From: Vitis vinifera
Lineage: Eukaryota > Streptophyta > Magnoliopsida > Vitales > Vitaceae
Length of the DNA: 64,000 nt
Assembly: GCF_030704535.1 (NCBI RefSeq)
Contig: NC_081816.1
Location: 9,102,001-9,166,000, forward strand
Direction: 5' to 3'
Shown one piece after another: positions 12,401 to 23,905 of the stretch (position 1 is the stretch's first letter; each line of letters begins with the position of its first letter). Below the pieces are notes generated by a model. The model did not search any database. It was not told the DNA's origin and worked only from the letters and a program-made list of their open reading frames with translations. A program made the position numbers and the translations under genes.

Positions 12401-13135
12401 ATCTAACCTTGTAAAGTTGTATTTTACTCGATTCAATGTCATAACTTCCTATCAATTCTTCTCGCATTTCATCTAATTTCATTTAAGGATTCCTTTTGGG
12501 CCTTCCCACTTAATTTGTAAGCAATCAATGTAGATGTTGTGTTTAAATTTTTTAATATGTCAACATAATTGTGTGTCTCTACCATTATGTTAATCGTGTC
12601 ACCCTATCAATAATAGGAGATACATGAATTCTCTAAGGATAGTCTTCAACTACACACTTTGCAATCACTCTAGTTATCTTATTGTTTAACCTCTTTATTT
12701 CAAATCCCTTCTAGATAATTAAATTCCCCATCACAATTCTAAACTTATGCACATTTTTAAATGATTAATCCTCATACAATTTTATTTTCTCGACTTCATT
12801 TGTCTTCCCTCAAATACCTTTATTAAGTTGTTTTATATATCTTCCCAACTTATGAATTTTCACTTCCTAAAGCAAAATAGTACTTAACCCTCATCTCCGT
12901 CATTAGATTCGTACCTTGATAGGTCATCATTAAGGTGAGATTTATGTTCTCCATTGTTTGTATCAACTGACTCATTGCTTGATGAACACTCATTTACGTG
13001 GCTTAGTGGATACCACCCAATATCATTATTATTGTCATTATCATTGACACCAAATTCTTCATCCTCACAAGCATCTTCACAATCATCCTTAATACGTACC
13101 ATCTTAAACCATTGTATTTGCATCCTCGCTCTCAA
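12401..13135 (-). pseudogene. MULE transposase N-terminus and DNA-binding domain relic
   Basis: The open stretch 12884-13135 is rich in Asp, Glu, Asn and Ser, as in MuDR N-termini. At 12605-12761 another frame reads FKNVHKFRIVMGNLII, a stop, KGFEIK, then VIAKCVVEDYP, a stop, and RIHVSP. That is the PF03108-type MuDR DNA-binding pattern (F..V..FR......KGF.....N...R..AKC....CPWRIH.S). At 12401-12480 the frame DEMREELIGSYDIESSKIQ leads to LYK, the following family block. Confidence 0.85.
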
Positions 13136-14916
13136 GCCTTACATAATCTATAGATCCATGACCACCCTTTCTTCCCATCACGTTGAAACCCTATGTTATC
13201 ACCATCTTCTAGATTGAGTTTTTACCCATATTTGGGCTTTCATCTTCAACAAACCCATGCTTAGTGGGCTTCCTTGACTACAACCTCAATTAGAGTAGCA
13301 CTTCTAATAGACACCATAAGGTGAATCATTCTTTGACATTTATTCTTTATTGGTGTTCACATCAACATATTGATTCAAACCTAGTAAGTAATACTTTATT
13401 TCAATACAACGCAATTGTGTGCTAAATCAATTAAAATCACAACAAACAAATCTTCAAGTAGGTTAAATACGCAATAACGGTTTGGGTTTGTATTACTTAT
13501 TAATGTCATTTTCCATTATGATGCATAATGAAGTCATGATTGCCTATTTTTAGTTGTACAACAACAATATTCAAATAATTACAAACTTATAACCATTCTT
13601 CTACAAAAGGGGAAACAAGACTCTTATTTCCCTCGCAATGGCAAAATTAGGATTTCAACCAACTCAATTTGAAGTTTTTTATTTTTATTTTTATTTCTTA
13701 ACTTTGTCCTTTATTATGGTTCTAAAATGCTGCCTTTTGCCTAACTATAGATATGCCATTATGAAAAACGTTACATTTAATATCAAATAGTAATAATAAC
13801 ATTTCATCAATATCGTTAATCTCTTTAGCAAAAATAAATTATCAATAATATAAAAAAAATTAAGAAACTAAAATGTAATTATCAATTACCTTAAAGAATG
13901 TATGTGCAATTTTTTTATTAATTATTATCCAATAACAAATCCTATTAATTAATCATTAGCAAATCAAATTAATGTTTAAATGGTTAAAATAGGCATCGCC
14001 ACATTCTTTGCCATTACAAATATGCTTTTCCAAACAAAAAAGGAAAAAAAACAAAAAAAAAAAAGAACCCTAAAAATTTCATCAAATATGATGATAACAC
14101 CACCACTCTTTGAATCTCTTTAAAAGTTTAAAAAGGAAAAAGGACAATAAAACCAAAAAAATTTATGTGCCTTACTGTATTGGAATATTGTATGGGACCT
14201 AAGACAATGATTTGCTGCCCCTATACCAACAAAAGAAAAGAGAATTTACTGAATATATGCTCCTTGATACTTCACCATCATACCCTGCTTAGCCAGCTAT
14301 TTTATTTCCCATCTTCCATTATTGTACTGAAAATTTATCTCATAGCCCCCCCTCACTTTTTCATTTTTCATTCAATTCCAACATTTCTTCACCTACATTT
14401 TCATCCATTTATATATTTATTTATTTATAATTATAATTAAATTATATAATTCCCACTCACTAATGTCTAATTATTGTAAAGCCCATTTTTTAAAAAAATA
14501 TAATTAAAATAACATACTTTTAAGAATTGTGAAGAGCAAAAATGGACCATTATTTTTGTTGTTATTATGTATATTGGAAGGATTCTAAAGGACTTTTAGA
14601 CTTGGTCAATTTGAATTTTATTTAATTAAATTTTATTTCTCCAATAAAAGTGAGTCTAGAAATTAAATAATACATGCTAATGTAGAATAATGAAATAAAT
14701 AAATCGCTTATTCAACTTGGGTTTTTTTTTTTTTTTTTTGATAATAAAATAAGATAAAATATAGGCTAAATAAAAAAAGGAAAAATAAAAATAAAATTAT
14801 CTACTGCTGCTTGTTCTTCAGATATGGTGTATGAGAAGTGAAGTGAAGCCAGGTTGGTATTATCGGTGTGCCAACTGCCAACCACCACTGGAGTCAAATC
14901 AGAAAAAGTCAACCAA
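13136..14916. other. AT-rich intergenic region
   Basis: No recognised gene. Short open frames (for example 14165-14440) have low-complexity translations without motifs. T-runs and A-runs are frequent (14040-14065, 14720-14738). Confidence 0.5.
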
Positions 14917-15429
14917 TCAGACGTTCACGGGCTTGCATAGAAACATGAGCGAGGATGTGGACGCATCACCGAGTCTTCCATCCAATCTCTCGTAGTAATC
15001 GACGCAGAAGAGCGAAAGGGAGAGCTGAACTGAGTCACGAGTCCAGACTCGCCCCACCAGGTCCGAGTCACCTCCGCCGCCGCTGCCGCCCAACCCGCGT
15101 TTCATCTGTCCGAGTCGGCTCAGGACGGGCCTCAGGCACATCATGTAGAGCCGGCGGTACCCACCCAAAGCCACCACTACCGGCCTCACCCCCGGCGGGG
15201 GCGGGGATACGTGGCGGAAGCAGAGGTGCTCCCAGAGCGAGTCGTTCCAAGTGACGGACCTCCACAGCCGGCAGACGCAGGCGGCGACACCCAACGAGCG
15301 GCCGTCGAGCCGCTTGAGAATCTCCATGAGAATGTCCGTGTTGTCATTGATAAAGAACCTGGGCTTCTTCTCCTTCTCCCCATGACCCATGCCTCTCTGG
15401 AACTTGCTTCTGCATAGTAGTTGCACCAT
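14917..15429 (-). CDS. SNE: F-box protein of the SNEEZY/SLY2 type
   Basis: The single-exon frame encodes 170 residues. Residues about 25-70 form an F-box (DNTDILMEILKRLDGRSLGV, then CVCRLWRSV and NDSLWEHLC). The next block SPPPPGVRPVVVALGGYRRL and YMMCLRPVLSRLG, and the end VQLSLSLFCVDYYERL, match SNEEZY from memory. SNE is a paralogue of SLEEPY1 that can join an SCF ubiquitin ligase (via ASK/SKP1) and promote loss of DELLA repressors in gibberellin signalling. Two in-frame ATGs exist, at 15429 and 15390 (MGHGEKEKK); the second would give a length nearer to Arabidopsis SNE, so the true start is uncertain. A glycine-rich insert (GLGGSGGGGDSD) and a ~20-residue extension after YYERL are local features. 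The coding region is strikingly GC-rich compared with its AT-rich surroundings. Confidence 0.9.
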   Translation of the reverse strand: MVQLLCRSKFQRGMGHGEKEKKPRFFINDNTDILMEILKRLDGRSLGVAACVCRLWRSVTWNDSLWEHLCFRHVSPPPPGVRPVVVALGGYRRLYMMCLRPVLSRLGQMKRGLGGSGGGGDSDLVGRVWTRDSVQLSLSLFCVDYYERLDGRLGDASTSSLMFLCKPVNV

Positions 15430-15564
15430 TGTTATACAAAAAGAGAGAGTTCTGAGACTGAAGTAGCTGGTTTTTGCACCATTATCATAGAGAAATAGAG
15501 AGTACTCTTGAGGAAATAGTAGCTATTTGTAGTGTGTAACGTGGGGTTTGAGGGATTTGACTTG

Positions 15565-15601
15565 AAGAAAGAGAGAGAGAAAGAGAGAAAGAGAGAGAAA
15601 T
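15565..15601 (-). repeat. CT-rich leader repeat of SNE
   Basis: An imperfect GA repeat on the plus strand, which is a CT-rich stretch in the predicted 5' leader of the minus-strand F-box gene. Pyrimidine-rich leaders and GA/CT elements are common near plant core promoters. No specific binding site is claimed. Confidence 0.6.
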
Positions 15602-15787
15602 GCGGGCATCGAGGGAAGAAGAGAAGGGGCCAAAGGAAACGCTCCAAGGCAAAGAACTGGAACCAATGCTATGCTTCCTTTTGAATAATGGTGTTTTCTT
15701 TCTTCTTCTTTTAAAATATTGTTTTTCGGGTTAAGCAGAAGTGTTGTTTGTTTTTTTTGTTGTTTGCATATTTTTTTCAAAGTGTCC

Positions 15788-15799
15788 TTATTATATAGC
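15788..15799 (-). promoter_or_regulatory. Candidate TATA box for SNE
   Basis: On the minus strand the sequence reads GGCTATATAATAAGG, a good TATA match about 360 bases before the ATG. It would place transcription start near 15.76 kb and include the CT repeat in the leader. Confidence 0.4.
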
Positions 15800-18499
15800 C
15801 CTAGAGGTTCCTCTTGTGATATCCTATTAACTTTTTCTGTGTTTCATTTATAGCTCTCTTTAGCTTCTTTGCATGCATGCATGGATGGGCCTGTAACTCT
15901 ATGTTTGTGACTTTGTTTTTGTGTGTTATATTTGAATAATAATGTGTGTAGAGTGGACCGTGTGGTCCATATTTGTAGCTTAGGGCAGAGCCCTAGGTGG
16001 GGGTCTGAAATCTGAGGGCAAGTGCTTTTTTGGGTCATAGCCTAGAAGACCCATCTCTCATCATATATTGTTCTTTTTATAATTTGCAAATCCATATGGG
16101 AATAGTTAATATGTTTTCTTTAAGATTTTCTTTTGCAGATCTGTATCTAAAACCCATTGATTGATGGTCCCCTTCTACAGGAAAGTTCAGTTCTTGCTGT
16201 ATTCAAATCTAATCTCAGAACCCATTTGAGAATTTCTTTGCAAATTTAAAACTTCTCTTCTTTTATCTAAAAGGCAGTGCTGAAATCTTCAAAATCTAGA
16301 CTGAGATCTGTCTCCCTTACAAGTTAGAAACAACTATAGGGAATTATCTGAGCTCAAAACCATATTCTTGAGGCATTCCTTGAAAACCCATTTCATATCT
16401 TCAAGATTTTGATGAACCCAGATCCCAAAATTTTTTCTATTAGCATGATATGATTGAATAATGGCAACTTCAATGAAAATCTTTATTCTAAAGCATAAGA
16501 AAATGATTTGTCAGGTGATAAGGTGTAGATAGAAGGGTAGCTAGTGAGTTCCAAAAATCTGGAAATCTAGTGGGCTTTTGATCCAATCAGAGTGGTCCTT
16601 GGGGCACCATTACAGCTTGTAGAAAGGGCACCACCTACTCAACAACCAAATCTAGTTTTCCACAAGCTCATTAATCCCATTTCAATTGAGAAGGCAGCTA
16701 GCTAGCAAGCATAAAGAAAAGGTGTAGTTAGTGACACCACCAACCAGGTCATATCAAAGTATCTCTATGTTTCCTCTTCAAATAATAGTGTATCTTGGAT
16801 ATCAACCAAAGCAAAGGAGAAGACCTTTTATAAAAGATCATGGTCAGGTAGTATTGATGTGGTTGTCTCATGGTGTTGGCTTTTGGCCCGGAAAGGAAAG
16901 CCCCAAGTCCTCTGAGACAGAAAGCATATGATAAAATATCATTAAAATACAGGGTTTGGAATTGACATTAGATCTATAAAGTTTCTGGGGGACTACCCCA
17001 CAAATTTGTGTGTGAAAGGAGATTGTCATGGGCAGTTGTTTTGTATTGTGTTGGACTTGTCTGTTGGACACATTACACAGGGGCACTTGTTCGAGTCCTG
17101 CTAGGAGGAATTTGATAATTGCAAGATTACAAGAAGAACCCGCAAAGAGCGCAAAGATTTTCAGAGTTTTCACTCACTCTCACCCTCCCAGCTGACTATT
17201 ATATTTGTACTTGGTTGGTGTAGGGTATCTGCCACTTACTAATGATCAACATTTTAATCATGTTCTCTCCATGTCTATATACAAACCATACATTAAACTT
17301 CAGTCCATAGCCCACACTACAAAAGCTCAACACTCCTGTGGGGTCCATCATTCCCAAGATTCTTTGGAGTTCCACATGAGTCATTATGTAATGAACTGTT
17401 TCCAACATATTGTTGGTTTTGAGCCCAAAGCACTCTCATGGCTTTAAAATCTACACAATTAGGAACATATCCTTATAAATTGTATTAAAGTTGATTTTCA
17501 ATCTAGTGTGAACATTTATTTAGACCTACAAAAAATATTTGTTTGTTTATACATGTAATCTCATGCGACACACACGATGACATTGTATCCACATAAAGAG
17601 AAATTGTGATGTTCCACATTGAATAAAAAAAAAATTATTAACTTCTCTTAATCATATAAAGTTGTTACAAAGCTGTGAAGGTCCATCATGTTCAAAGCCA
17701 AGTTAGGTCCTTATTGGTAGATTTTGGGACCAAAAGTTACTCAAATTAGTTGTTTGATTCCTAAACCCAAGGCATAGATTTCCAACCCAAATTGATCGAA
17801 AAAGGTTGAGCACATGTGTCCAGATTATCCATGGTCAGTCAGTCAGTCCTCTACAGTATTTGCAGCAACCAGTCAAAATTAGACCCATCAAGGGTATGGA
17901 AACTGTTTGGGTGCCCAGAAAATGATAACATAAAAGGGTCTAGATTAACTTCACATGTCCACTGATGTGGCCTGCATGGCTTGATTAGGGAATTCATTAA
18001 CAACTAGTTCTATAACATATATGAATCCCACATACCACATACCAATGAGTAAGGTCAAGGAGAATTAAACAAATTCATTTGTTTAATCAAAGTCTAAAGG
18101 CACGTTGAGCTCCCAAGTACATAAAATGATAGAAACAATGCAACCAGCCAACAAACAAGTAGATAAAAGGTAAGCAGAAGAATACTTGGAAAACAAACCA
18201 TGAGGTCACAGCCAGGGCCTTAAGCCTGCTAACTGCCCTCTTAGCTGGAAGTGAAAAATCCCGGAATCTGAAGCTTTCATCACTGAAAAATTAGGAAGAA
18301 ATGGTTGTAAGTTTTCTCTGTGGTGGTGTTTGTTGGGCATTACTTGTTTCATGGGGTACCTTTGAGGGCAAAACTCCTAATCCATTATACAAAAATTAAG
18401 GTAAATGGCTTCAACATATGGCCAAATCACACTTACTGATAATTAACTTGTTTCCAGCTCTTTCACAGGCACCTTTTAATCATCCTTGAGCCTAATCCC

Positions 18500-19230
18500 A
18501 CTTTCTGAACCATTGTTTAGTGCTTGATCAGTAGGTTTTTGTCAGCAAGCTCCTGGAGGAAAAAACTATATAGATAATGGTCATTGACTGAAAACCAAGG
18601 ATTGAGTTAATTATCTATAGTGGCTTAAAGTAATCGTCAATGTCAAGTGCAGGAAAAGATTGGTTCCTTTCTCTAATCTACCCTGAAAGCAACATTAAGC
18701 TCTCCATTAAATTCTGATTGAAAACAATTTTTTTGGAGCAAAAATTGTTTATACTCCAAAGTAAAATAAAAGAACAGCAAAACATGTTTAGCATTCAAAA
18801 ACAGAAAAGATTTTTCTGTTATTAAAAATAAAAAAAAAACATGCTATTTTTAAAAATCACTTTCAATTGTTTTTGGTTATTTTTCTTGTTTTTCTAAATA
18901 TTGTTTTAAAAATAATTATACAAATATAAAGAATAATTAAAATAAAATATTATAAATAAAAGTTGTTTTTAAAACATATTTTAAAATATAAAAATTAAAC
19001 CTTATTTAAAAGCAGAAAACATGTTAACAACCTTTCAAATTCCTAAATAATTTTATTTTAAGCAAAATATCATAAAATGCTTTTTAAAAATTATTTTTAA
19101 GAAGTATTTTCAAAAATACTTTTCATATAAAGCTTAATTAATCCAACTCACACCGCTATTGAAAATTACCCATGTAAAACACTTGAAAAATACTCCACCT
19201 CATTGGGGATGTGACCATTTCATCATTTCT
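18500..19230. repeat. Segment paralogous to 23130-23480
   Basis: Shared phrases occur in the same order: TTTTTGTCAGCAA, ACCAAGGATT, ATAGTGG, CTGAAAGCAA, and on the far side CTTGAAAAATACT versus CCTGAAAAATACT followed by GTGACCATTT versus GTGACTATTT. The second copy lacks the AT-rich block at about 18735-19155. This is an old duplication with several percent divergence. Confidence 0.65.
18735..19155. mobile_element. AT-rich MITE-like insertion
   Basis: This block is absent from the paralogous segment at 23.3-23.45 kb, giving an empty site. It is non-coding and resembles 58470-58815 (shared AACATGTT, AATAATTATA, TTTTTAAAACATATTTTAAAATATA-like stretches). Ends are weakly inverted. Family assignment (hAT-like) is a guess. 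Confidence 0.55.
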
Positions 19231-19232
19231 CA

Positions 19233-19236
<4 letters not shown>

Positions 19237-19278
<42 letters not shown>

Positions 19279-19285
19279 GGGGGGG
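19237..19285. repeat. (AG)n microsatellite followed by G18
   Basis: About 16 AG units run straight into 18 consecutive G (19268-19285). The G run could form a quadruplex and is a likely site of length error in sequencing. Confidence 0.95.
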
Positions 19286-20973
19286 AGGTGGAAGGTCCCT
19301 GATGTGTGCAATTTTTTATTTTTTATTTTTGTCTTCATAAGGTGTTATTGGAATCTAAACTTTCTATTTCTCTAATATATTAAGATGAGGTGATAATCTA
19401 ATATAAATTTGATAGATATACTTGTGTCATGGATGTTTGCTTGTGACAAATGTTGAGGGAAAGTCTCATTAATTTTCTATCTCAGGATGGAGCCATTTAC
19501 TTTGTTTTATGGACAAAAGGAGTCACTCCAAATTATTAGGATGAGTGATGATAAGTCATAACCCCATTTTCATTTGCTAGTTTCATAAACCTATTCTTTG
19601 TTGTCTCTCCAAATTATTAGGATGAGTGATAATCTAAACTTTCATATAGTTGTTGTCGCATTCGAATTAAGAATCGATTATATTTTCCTTTAAGGTACTA
19701 GGTAGCATAAATTGAGATGTTTTTATACTTATTTGATTAATTAGGTTCAATGCATCTTAGTGGTGGGTTGGATCTTCTCTACCATCAAATTTATGGGATG
19801 ATTTAAAGATTTTGGTTTAATAGATGGAGATGAAGTCTATTAAGGTGAGTTTGTTTTGGTTCGATTGAGAGGGATGTAAACTACTTTGAGGGATAGATAC
19901 CATTATTCATGTATATTTTTCCCATAAATCGATTATACGCACACTTGACACTATATCATTGGTCCACACATCTATGATATGACATTATTCCATTAATTTA
20001 TGAATACATGACATCGTTTCACTAATTGCATTATATTATTTAGTTGGTTATTACTTAATAGATGCTCAAAGGATAATAGTAAAAAAGTAAGAAAAATTTT
20101 TTTTTTAAATAAAATTCTTATCTTTCTTACATTTATGATATACACCTTTCTCCAAATAATCGAATTTTACAAATTTATTTTAATTGACTTTAAGAAAATA
20201 AAGGTTTTTAAGGACTACTGTTTAGATAATTTTATTAAAATAATTTATATTTTTATAAAGAGTTTAATATAAAAATATAAAAAATTATTACTTCTCTTAT
20301 GAATTATAACACATTTTTTTCTTCATAAAACATTATGCTAAAGTATAATTTTTCTAAATATGAAATTCCATGAAAAATAAATAAATAAAAGATTTAAGGT
20401 TGGTAGCAAAGTATTAATGCCATGCCGGTCTAATAGATTTCACATAATCTTTCTCTGAGTGGACACATGATACGAATCTCCTTAATTTTTGTAAGTATTT
20501 AATTCTGATGTCATTAGACAATTTAAACCAGGCAATCCAAGAACTGTATTCACAGAATGGATTTGAGTTGATTCCTCTAAAACTGGAGAACGAAGGGTAT
20601 GTTTTAGTTGGTTTCCTTTCTTGTTTTCAAATTTTGTTCGGTTTTCTGTCTCTTGATTTTCTGGGAACACCGGAGAGGTAGAGGTAGAGTCGCCGGCGGC
20701 GGTGACGCTGATGGGTCGGAGGTGATGTGGGTTTTCCGGTGCTGTGATATCCAGGTTCATCTTCCATCATCCCTTCTTCTTTCTCATTGTTTGAACTTGG
20801 GTTTCGGGAAAAACCCTGATTTGGGATTTTGCATTCAATCATCTCTTCCAGTAAGGTCAGTACCCAATTCCGTCTTCTCAAATTTCATCCTTTGATTCGA
20901 AGAATTTGGATTCCTGTTACAAGCTATTTTGGAAATTGATTTTCTCAACCCAGTTTCTGCAACTGGGAAAGCT

Positions 20974-22566
20974 ATGATCAGTATCCCATTTCGTGGATTC
21001 TCAACTCTGCTCAATGGAGCGGCCAAAACCCCCAATTACATGCGGAGTTGGAATCCAATTCCAGTGCCACACAGAACAATTCCTGAACCCAGAGGTCAAG
21101 ACCTTGATTTTGTGAATGTAGCACACAGTCACCTCATAAACTCGGATTGGGCTAAGCTCAATTCAATGTCGACCGGTCTAACACCATACAGAATGAAGCA
21201 CATTATGTTAAAGATAAAGAAGGATCATGTTCTTTCGTTTGAGTTCTTCAATTGGGTTAAAGCCCAAAACCCCAATTGCCAAACCCTTGAGACTTACTCA
21301 ATAATTCTCCACATTCTTACTAAGAATCACAAATTCAAATCTGCAGAATCTGTTTTGAAGGGTATTCTAGGATCGGGTTCAATAGATCATCCTTCTAAGC
21401 TCTTTGAGGCGATACTGTATTCGTACCGAATATGTGATTCTTCGCCTTGCGTTTTTGACTCACTTTTTAAGACTTATGCTCAGATGAAGAAGCTTAGGAA
21501 TGCCATTGATGTGTTCTGCCAAATGAAGGATTATGGGTTTTTGCCTAGAGTTGAGTCCTGCAATGCATATATTAGTGCATCAATTAGTTTACAACGAGGG
21601 GATATTGCATTGACATTTTATAGGGAGATGCAGCGTTATAGGATTTCACCAAATGTTTATACTCTGAACATGGTGATGTGCGCATTTTGCAAATGGGGGA
21701 AACTAGAAAAGGCTATTGAGGTCTTTAAAAGGATGGAAACCATGGGCTTTAGTCCAACTATCACATCTTATAATACATTGATTGCAGGATACTGTAATAA
21801 GGGCCTTCTGAATTCAGGTATGAAGCTTAAAATCCTGATGGAGAAGAATGGTGTGCGGCCTGATGATGTTACTTTCAACACCCTTATCAATGGGTTCTGC
21901 AGGGGAGGGAAATTGCATGAAGCAAACAAGATTTTTAGTGAGATGAAAGCTAATGATGTAGTTCCTAATACTATAACTTATAATACTTTGATAAATGGGT
22001 ACAGCCAAGTGGGAAACAGTGAGATGGGTGGGAGACTTCATGACGAGATGTTAAGAAATGGAATTAAGGCTGATATCTTGACTTATAATGCATTGATTTT
22101 GGGACTATGCATGGAGGGTAGGACAAAGAAAGCTGCGTATCTGGTTAAAGAACTTGATAGGGAGAATTTAGTTCCAAACTCCTCGACCTTTTCTGCACTT
22201 ATTACTGGGCAATGTGTGAGAAAAAACTCTGAGCGTGCATTTCAGCTATACAAGAGCATGATAAGGAGTGGCTGTCATCCAAATTATCACACTTTCAAGA
22301 TGTTGATATCCACCTTCTGCAAGAATGAGGATTTTGATGGGGCAGTGGAAGTTGTGAGGGAAATGTCAGAAAGATCTATAGCTCCTGATTCAGATACATT
22401 GTCAGAACTTTGTAGGGGACTTTGGTTGTCAGGGAAGGAAGAATTGGCTCTGAAGTTGTGCAAAGAGATGGAAATGAAACATCTCATGCCAGAAGGTTTT
22501 GATAAATCCAAAACTATCAATTTTAGGGCAGAAAGTGAGGAAAAAGAAAATGGAGAGAATTTTTAA
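20974..22566 (+). CDS. P-class pentatricopeptide repeat protein, probably mitochondrial
   Basis: The intronless frame from the first ATG (20974) gives 530 residues; the open frame continues upstream without an ATG. The N-terminus (MISIPFRGFSTLLNG) is basic, rich in Ser/Thr and lacks acidic residues, fitting a mitochondrial presequence. A conserved pre-repeat region (NPIPVPHRTIPEPRGQDLDF) is followed by about ten 35-residue PPR motifs from roughly residue 165 to 505, for example TYNTLINGYSQ and TYNALILGLCM. There are no E or DYW domains, so it is P-class: such proteins bind organellar RNA, one base per repeat, for stabilisation, splicing or translation. The sequence closely resembles my memory of Arabidopsis At4g26680. 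The RNA target is unknown. Confidence 0.93.
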   Translation: MISIPFRGFSTLLNGAAKTPNYMRSWNPIPVPHRTIPEPRGQDLDFVNVAHSHLINSDWAKLNSMSTGLTPYRMKHIMLKIKKDHVLSFEFFNWVKAQNPNCQTLETYSIILHILTKNHKFKSAESVLKGILGSGSIDHPSKLFEAILYSYRICDSSPCVFDSLFKTYAQMKKLRNAIDVFCQMKDYGFLPRVESCNAYISASISLQRGDIALTFYREMQRYRISPNVYTLNMVMCAFCKWGKLEKAIEVFKRMETMGFSPTITSYNTLIAGYCNKGLLNSGMKLKILMEKNGVRPDDVTFNTLINGFCRGGKLHEANKIFSEMKANDVVPNTITYNTLINGYSQVGNSEMGGRLHDEMLRNGIKADILTYNALILGLCMEGRTKKAAYLVKELDRENLVPNSSTFSALITGQCVRKNSERAFQLYKSMIRSGCHPNYHTFKMLISTFCKNEDFDGAVEVVREMSERSIAPDSDTLSELCRGLWLSGKEELALKLCKEMEMKHLMPEGFDKSKTINFRAESEEKENGENF

Positions 22567-23754
22567 GTTCACATATACTAGTCCTATCTTTGTTAATTTT
22601 AAGGCTTAGGTGCTATTTATTTGTCATTTTGGAAGCACATTTCCAACTTTGAGCCTACAGTAGGAATTGTGCTCTGTTTTATAAGATCTTTCTTCCCTGT
22701 ACTTGTTTTGTAACTGCAGAAAAAATTCATAAGCAAATTTTCCACATGCATCCTTTTCTTCTGCCTGTAAATATGCAGTCCACTTACATTTGGTTGATTT
22801 GATATTATCTTATTTATCATCATTCACATTCTATATTCATCTTCTGCAGTGATCCTTCTCATGTTTATGTGCATAGTGTTGATGAATTATCATTTCATCT
22901 TTCAGTTATGATGTCATAAATGCAGAAGTTGCTTAAAATTCAGGTAGAGGGTTAGGATTTTACTGGTATTTGTATTATTGCTTCAACTGATCTCAGAAAT
23001 AATAATTGTTTTACAACAAACTCCTGAGTAAAATGGAATCAGCTTTCTTTTGGAGGGGTATGTTTGGGACTAGTGCTGCTGGGGGTTTGGCAATGCCTTT
23101 ATTAGAGTTCCTATGGACATCTTTTACCAATTTTCTGAGTCTTATCCAATTGTCTAAGGCATTGTTTAGTATGTTGGATGAGTAAATTTTTGTCAGCAAA
23201 CTTCTAGGAAAAATAGGATTGGAAGAAGAAAATATACAATATGCAATAAGAAGACAAGAAACAAAACTTACTGACCAAGCAACCAAGGATTAAATTAATT
23301 ACATATAGTGGATTAAATGAGTGGTCAATATCATGCACACAAAAGGTTGACTCCTTCCTGTTATCAAAACTGAAAGCAATATTATCCCCACTCTGGCAAT
23401 GTTATGCAAGAAAGTTGCTTGTATAAACCACCTGAAAAATACTTTACCCTGTGAGGGTTGTGACTATTTGATTAGGTCTCTAAAAGTGAAGGTGTAAAAG
23501 TACTTGTAATTAGAGAAACAGTTAACTAGACTAACTTCAAATGATCAGTGGAAATATATGATTAAAACCATCCTAGAATATACTTCAAGTGATCATAAAA
23601 TATGTTTGAAAGGTTGATACAGCTAAGCTGGTGAGGTTGCAAAGTGAACTTGGAACCAACCTTTAAAATTGTAGTTTTTGATCTTGGATTAAGTTGTGTA
23701 TGGATGAAGGTCCTAATTCTTTAATCAACTTTTTTGATTGGTTGGGCGCTAGAT

Positions 23755-23905
23755 GAAGGTGGGTGAGATTTTTTGGTACCCCTCTTTCTTTTGTTTTGTG
23801 TCTATAGCCGCCTGGTTGTATACTTCTTGTATGCTTTGGGTTGGCCATTGGGCGCCCTGTTTTTATTAATATATACTTTTTCTGTGCCTTTGCCTATCAA
23901 AAAAG
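23755..23905 (+). mobile_element. 5'-truncated LINE tail
   Basis: The segment has the 3'-end pattern of the LINEs in this window: GCCGCCTGGTTGTATAC, TTGGGCGCCCTG, then CCTATCAAAAAAG. It matches the end of the larger LINE at 31530-31623. Only about 150 bp remain, which is typical of incomplete reverse transcription. No clear target duplication was found. Confidence 0.6.

Larger units (their letters stand above)
9460..13135 (-). mobile_element. Decayed Mutator-like element (MULE/MuDR) transposase gene
   Basis: Four parts of one MuDR-type transposase lie in the right order on the minus strand: an acidic N-terminal frame (12884-13135), the DNA-binding domain (12605-12761) leading to an 'IQLYK' segment (12401-12432), the DDE core (10258-10470), and the C-terminal part with a SWIM-like zinc-finger relic (9468-9715). 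Stops and frameshifts interrupt every part, so it is dead. In intact MULEs the DNA-binding domain and DDE core are a few hundred bases apart; here about 2 kb separates them, pointing to a later insertion. Terminal inverted repeats were not found. Confidence 0.85.
15800..20973. other. Intergenic region between SNE and the PPR gene
   Basis: No coding gene recognised in 5.2 kb. An RY-type repeat CATGCATGCATG lies at 15872-15883, about 440 bases upstream of the SNE start codon. A short GTCA repeat lies near 17.83 kb. A MITE-like block, a microsatellite and a segment duplicated at 23.1-23.5 kb are listed separately. A tRNA B-box-like GTTCGAGTCC at about 17.09 kb has no foldable tRNA around it. Confidence 0.5.

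Noticed and set aside
14165..14440. 91-codon plus-strand open frame
   Set aside because: The translation is low-complexity and Phe/His/Ile-rich as expected from AT-rich noncoding DNA, and there is no motif.
17020..17110. tRNA-like B box GTTCGAGTCC
   Set aside because: The bases around it do not form a T-stem, anticodon arm or acceptor stem. At most it is a SINE remnant, and no tail or target duplication was found.
20929..20973. Upstream extension of the PPR frame
   Set aside because: The frame is open here but begins without an ATG. The ATG at 20974 is followed by a good mitochondrial presequence, so it was chosen as the start.
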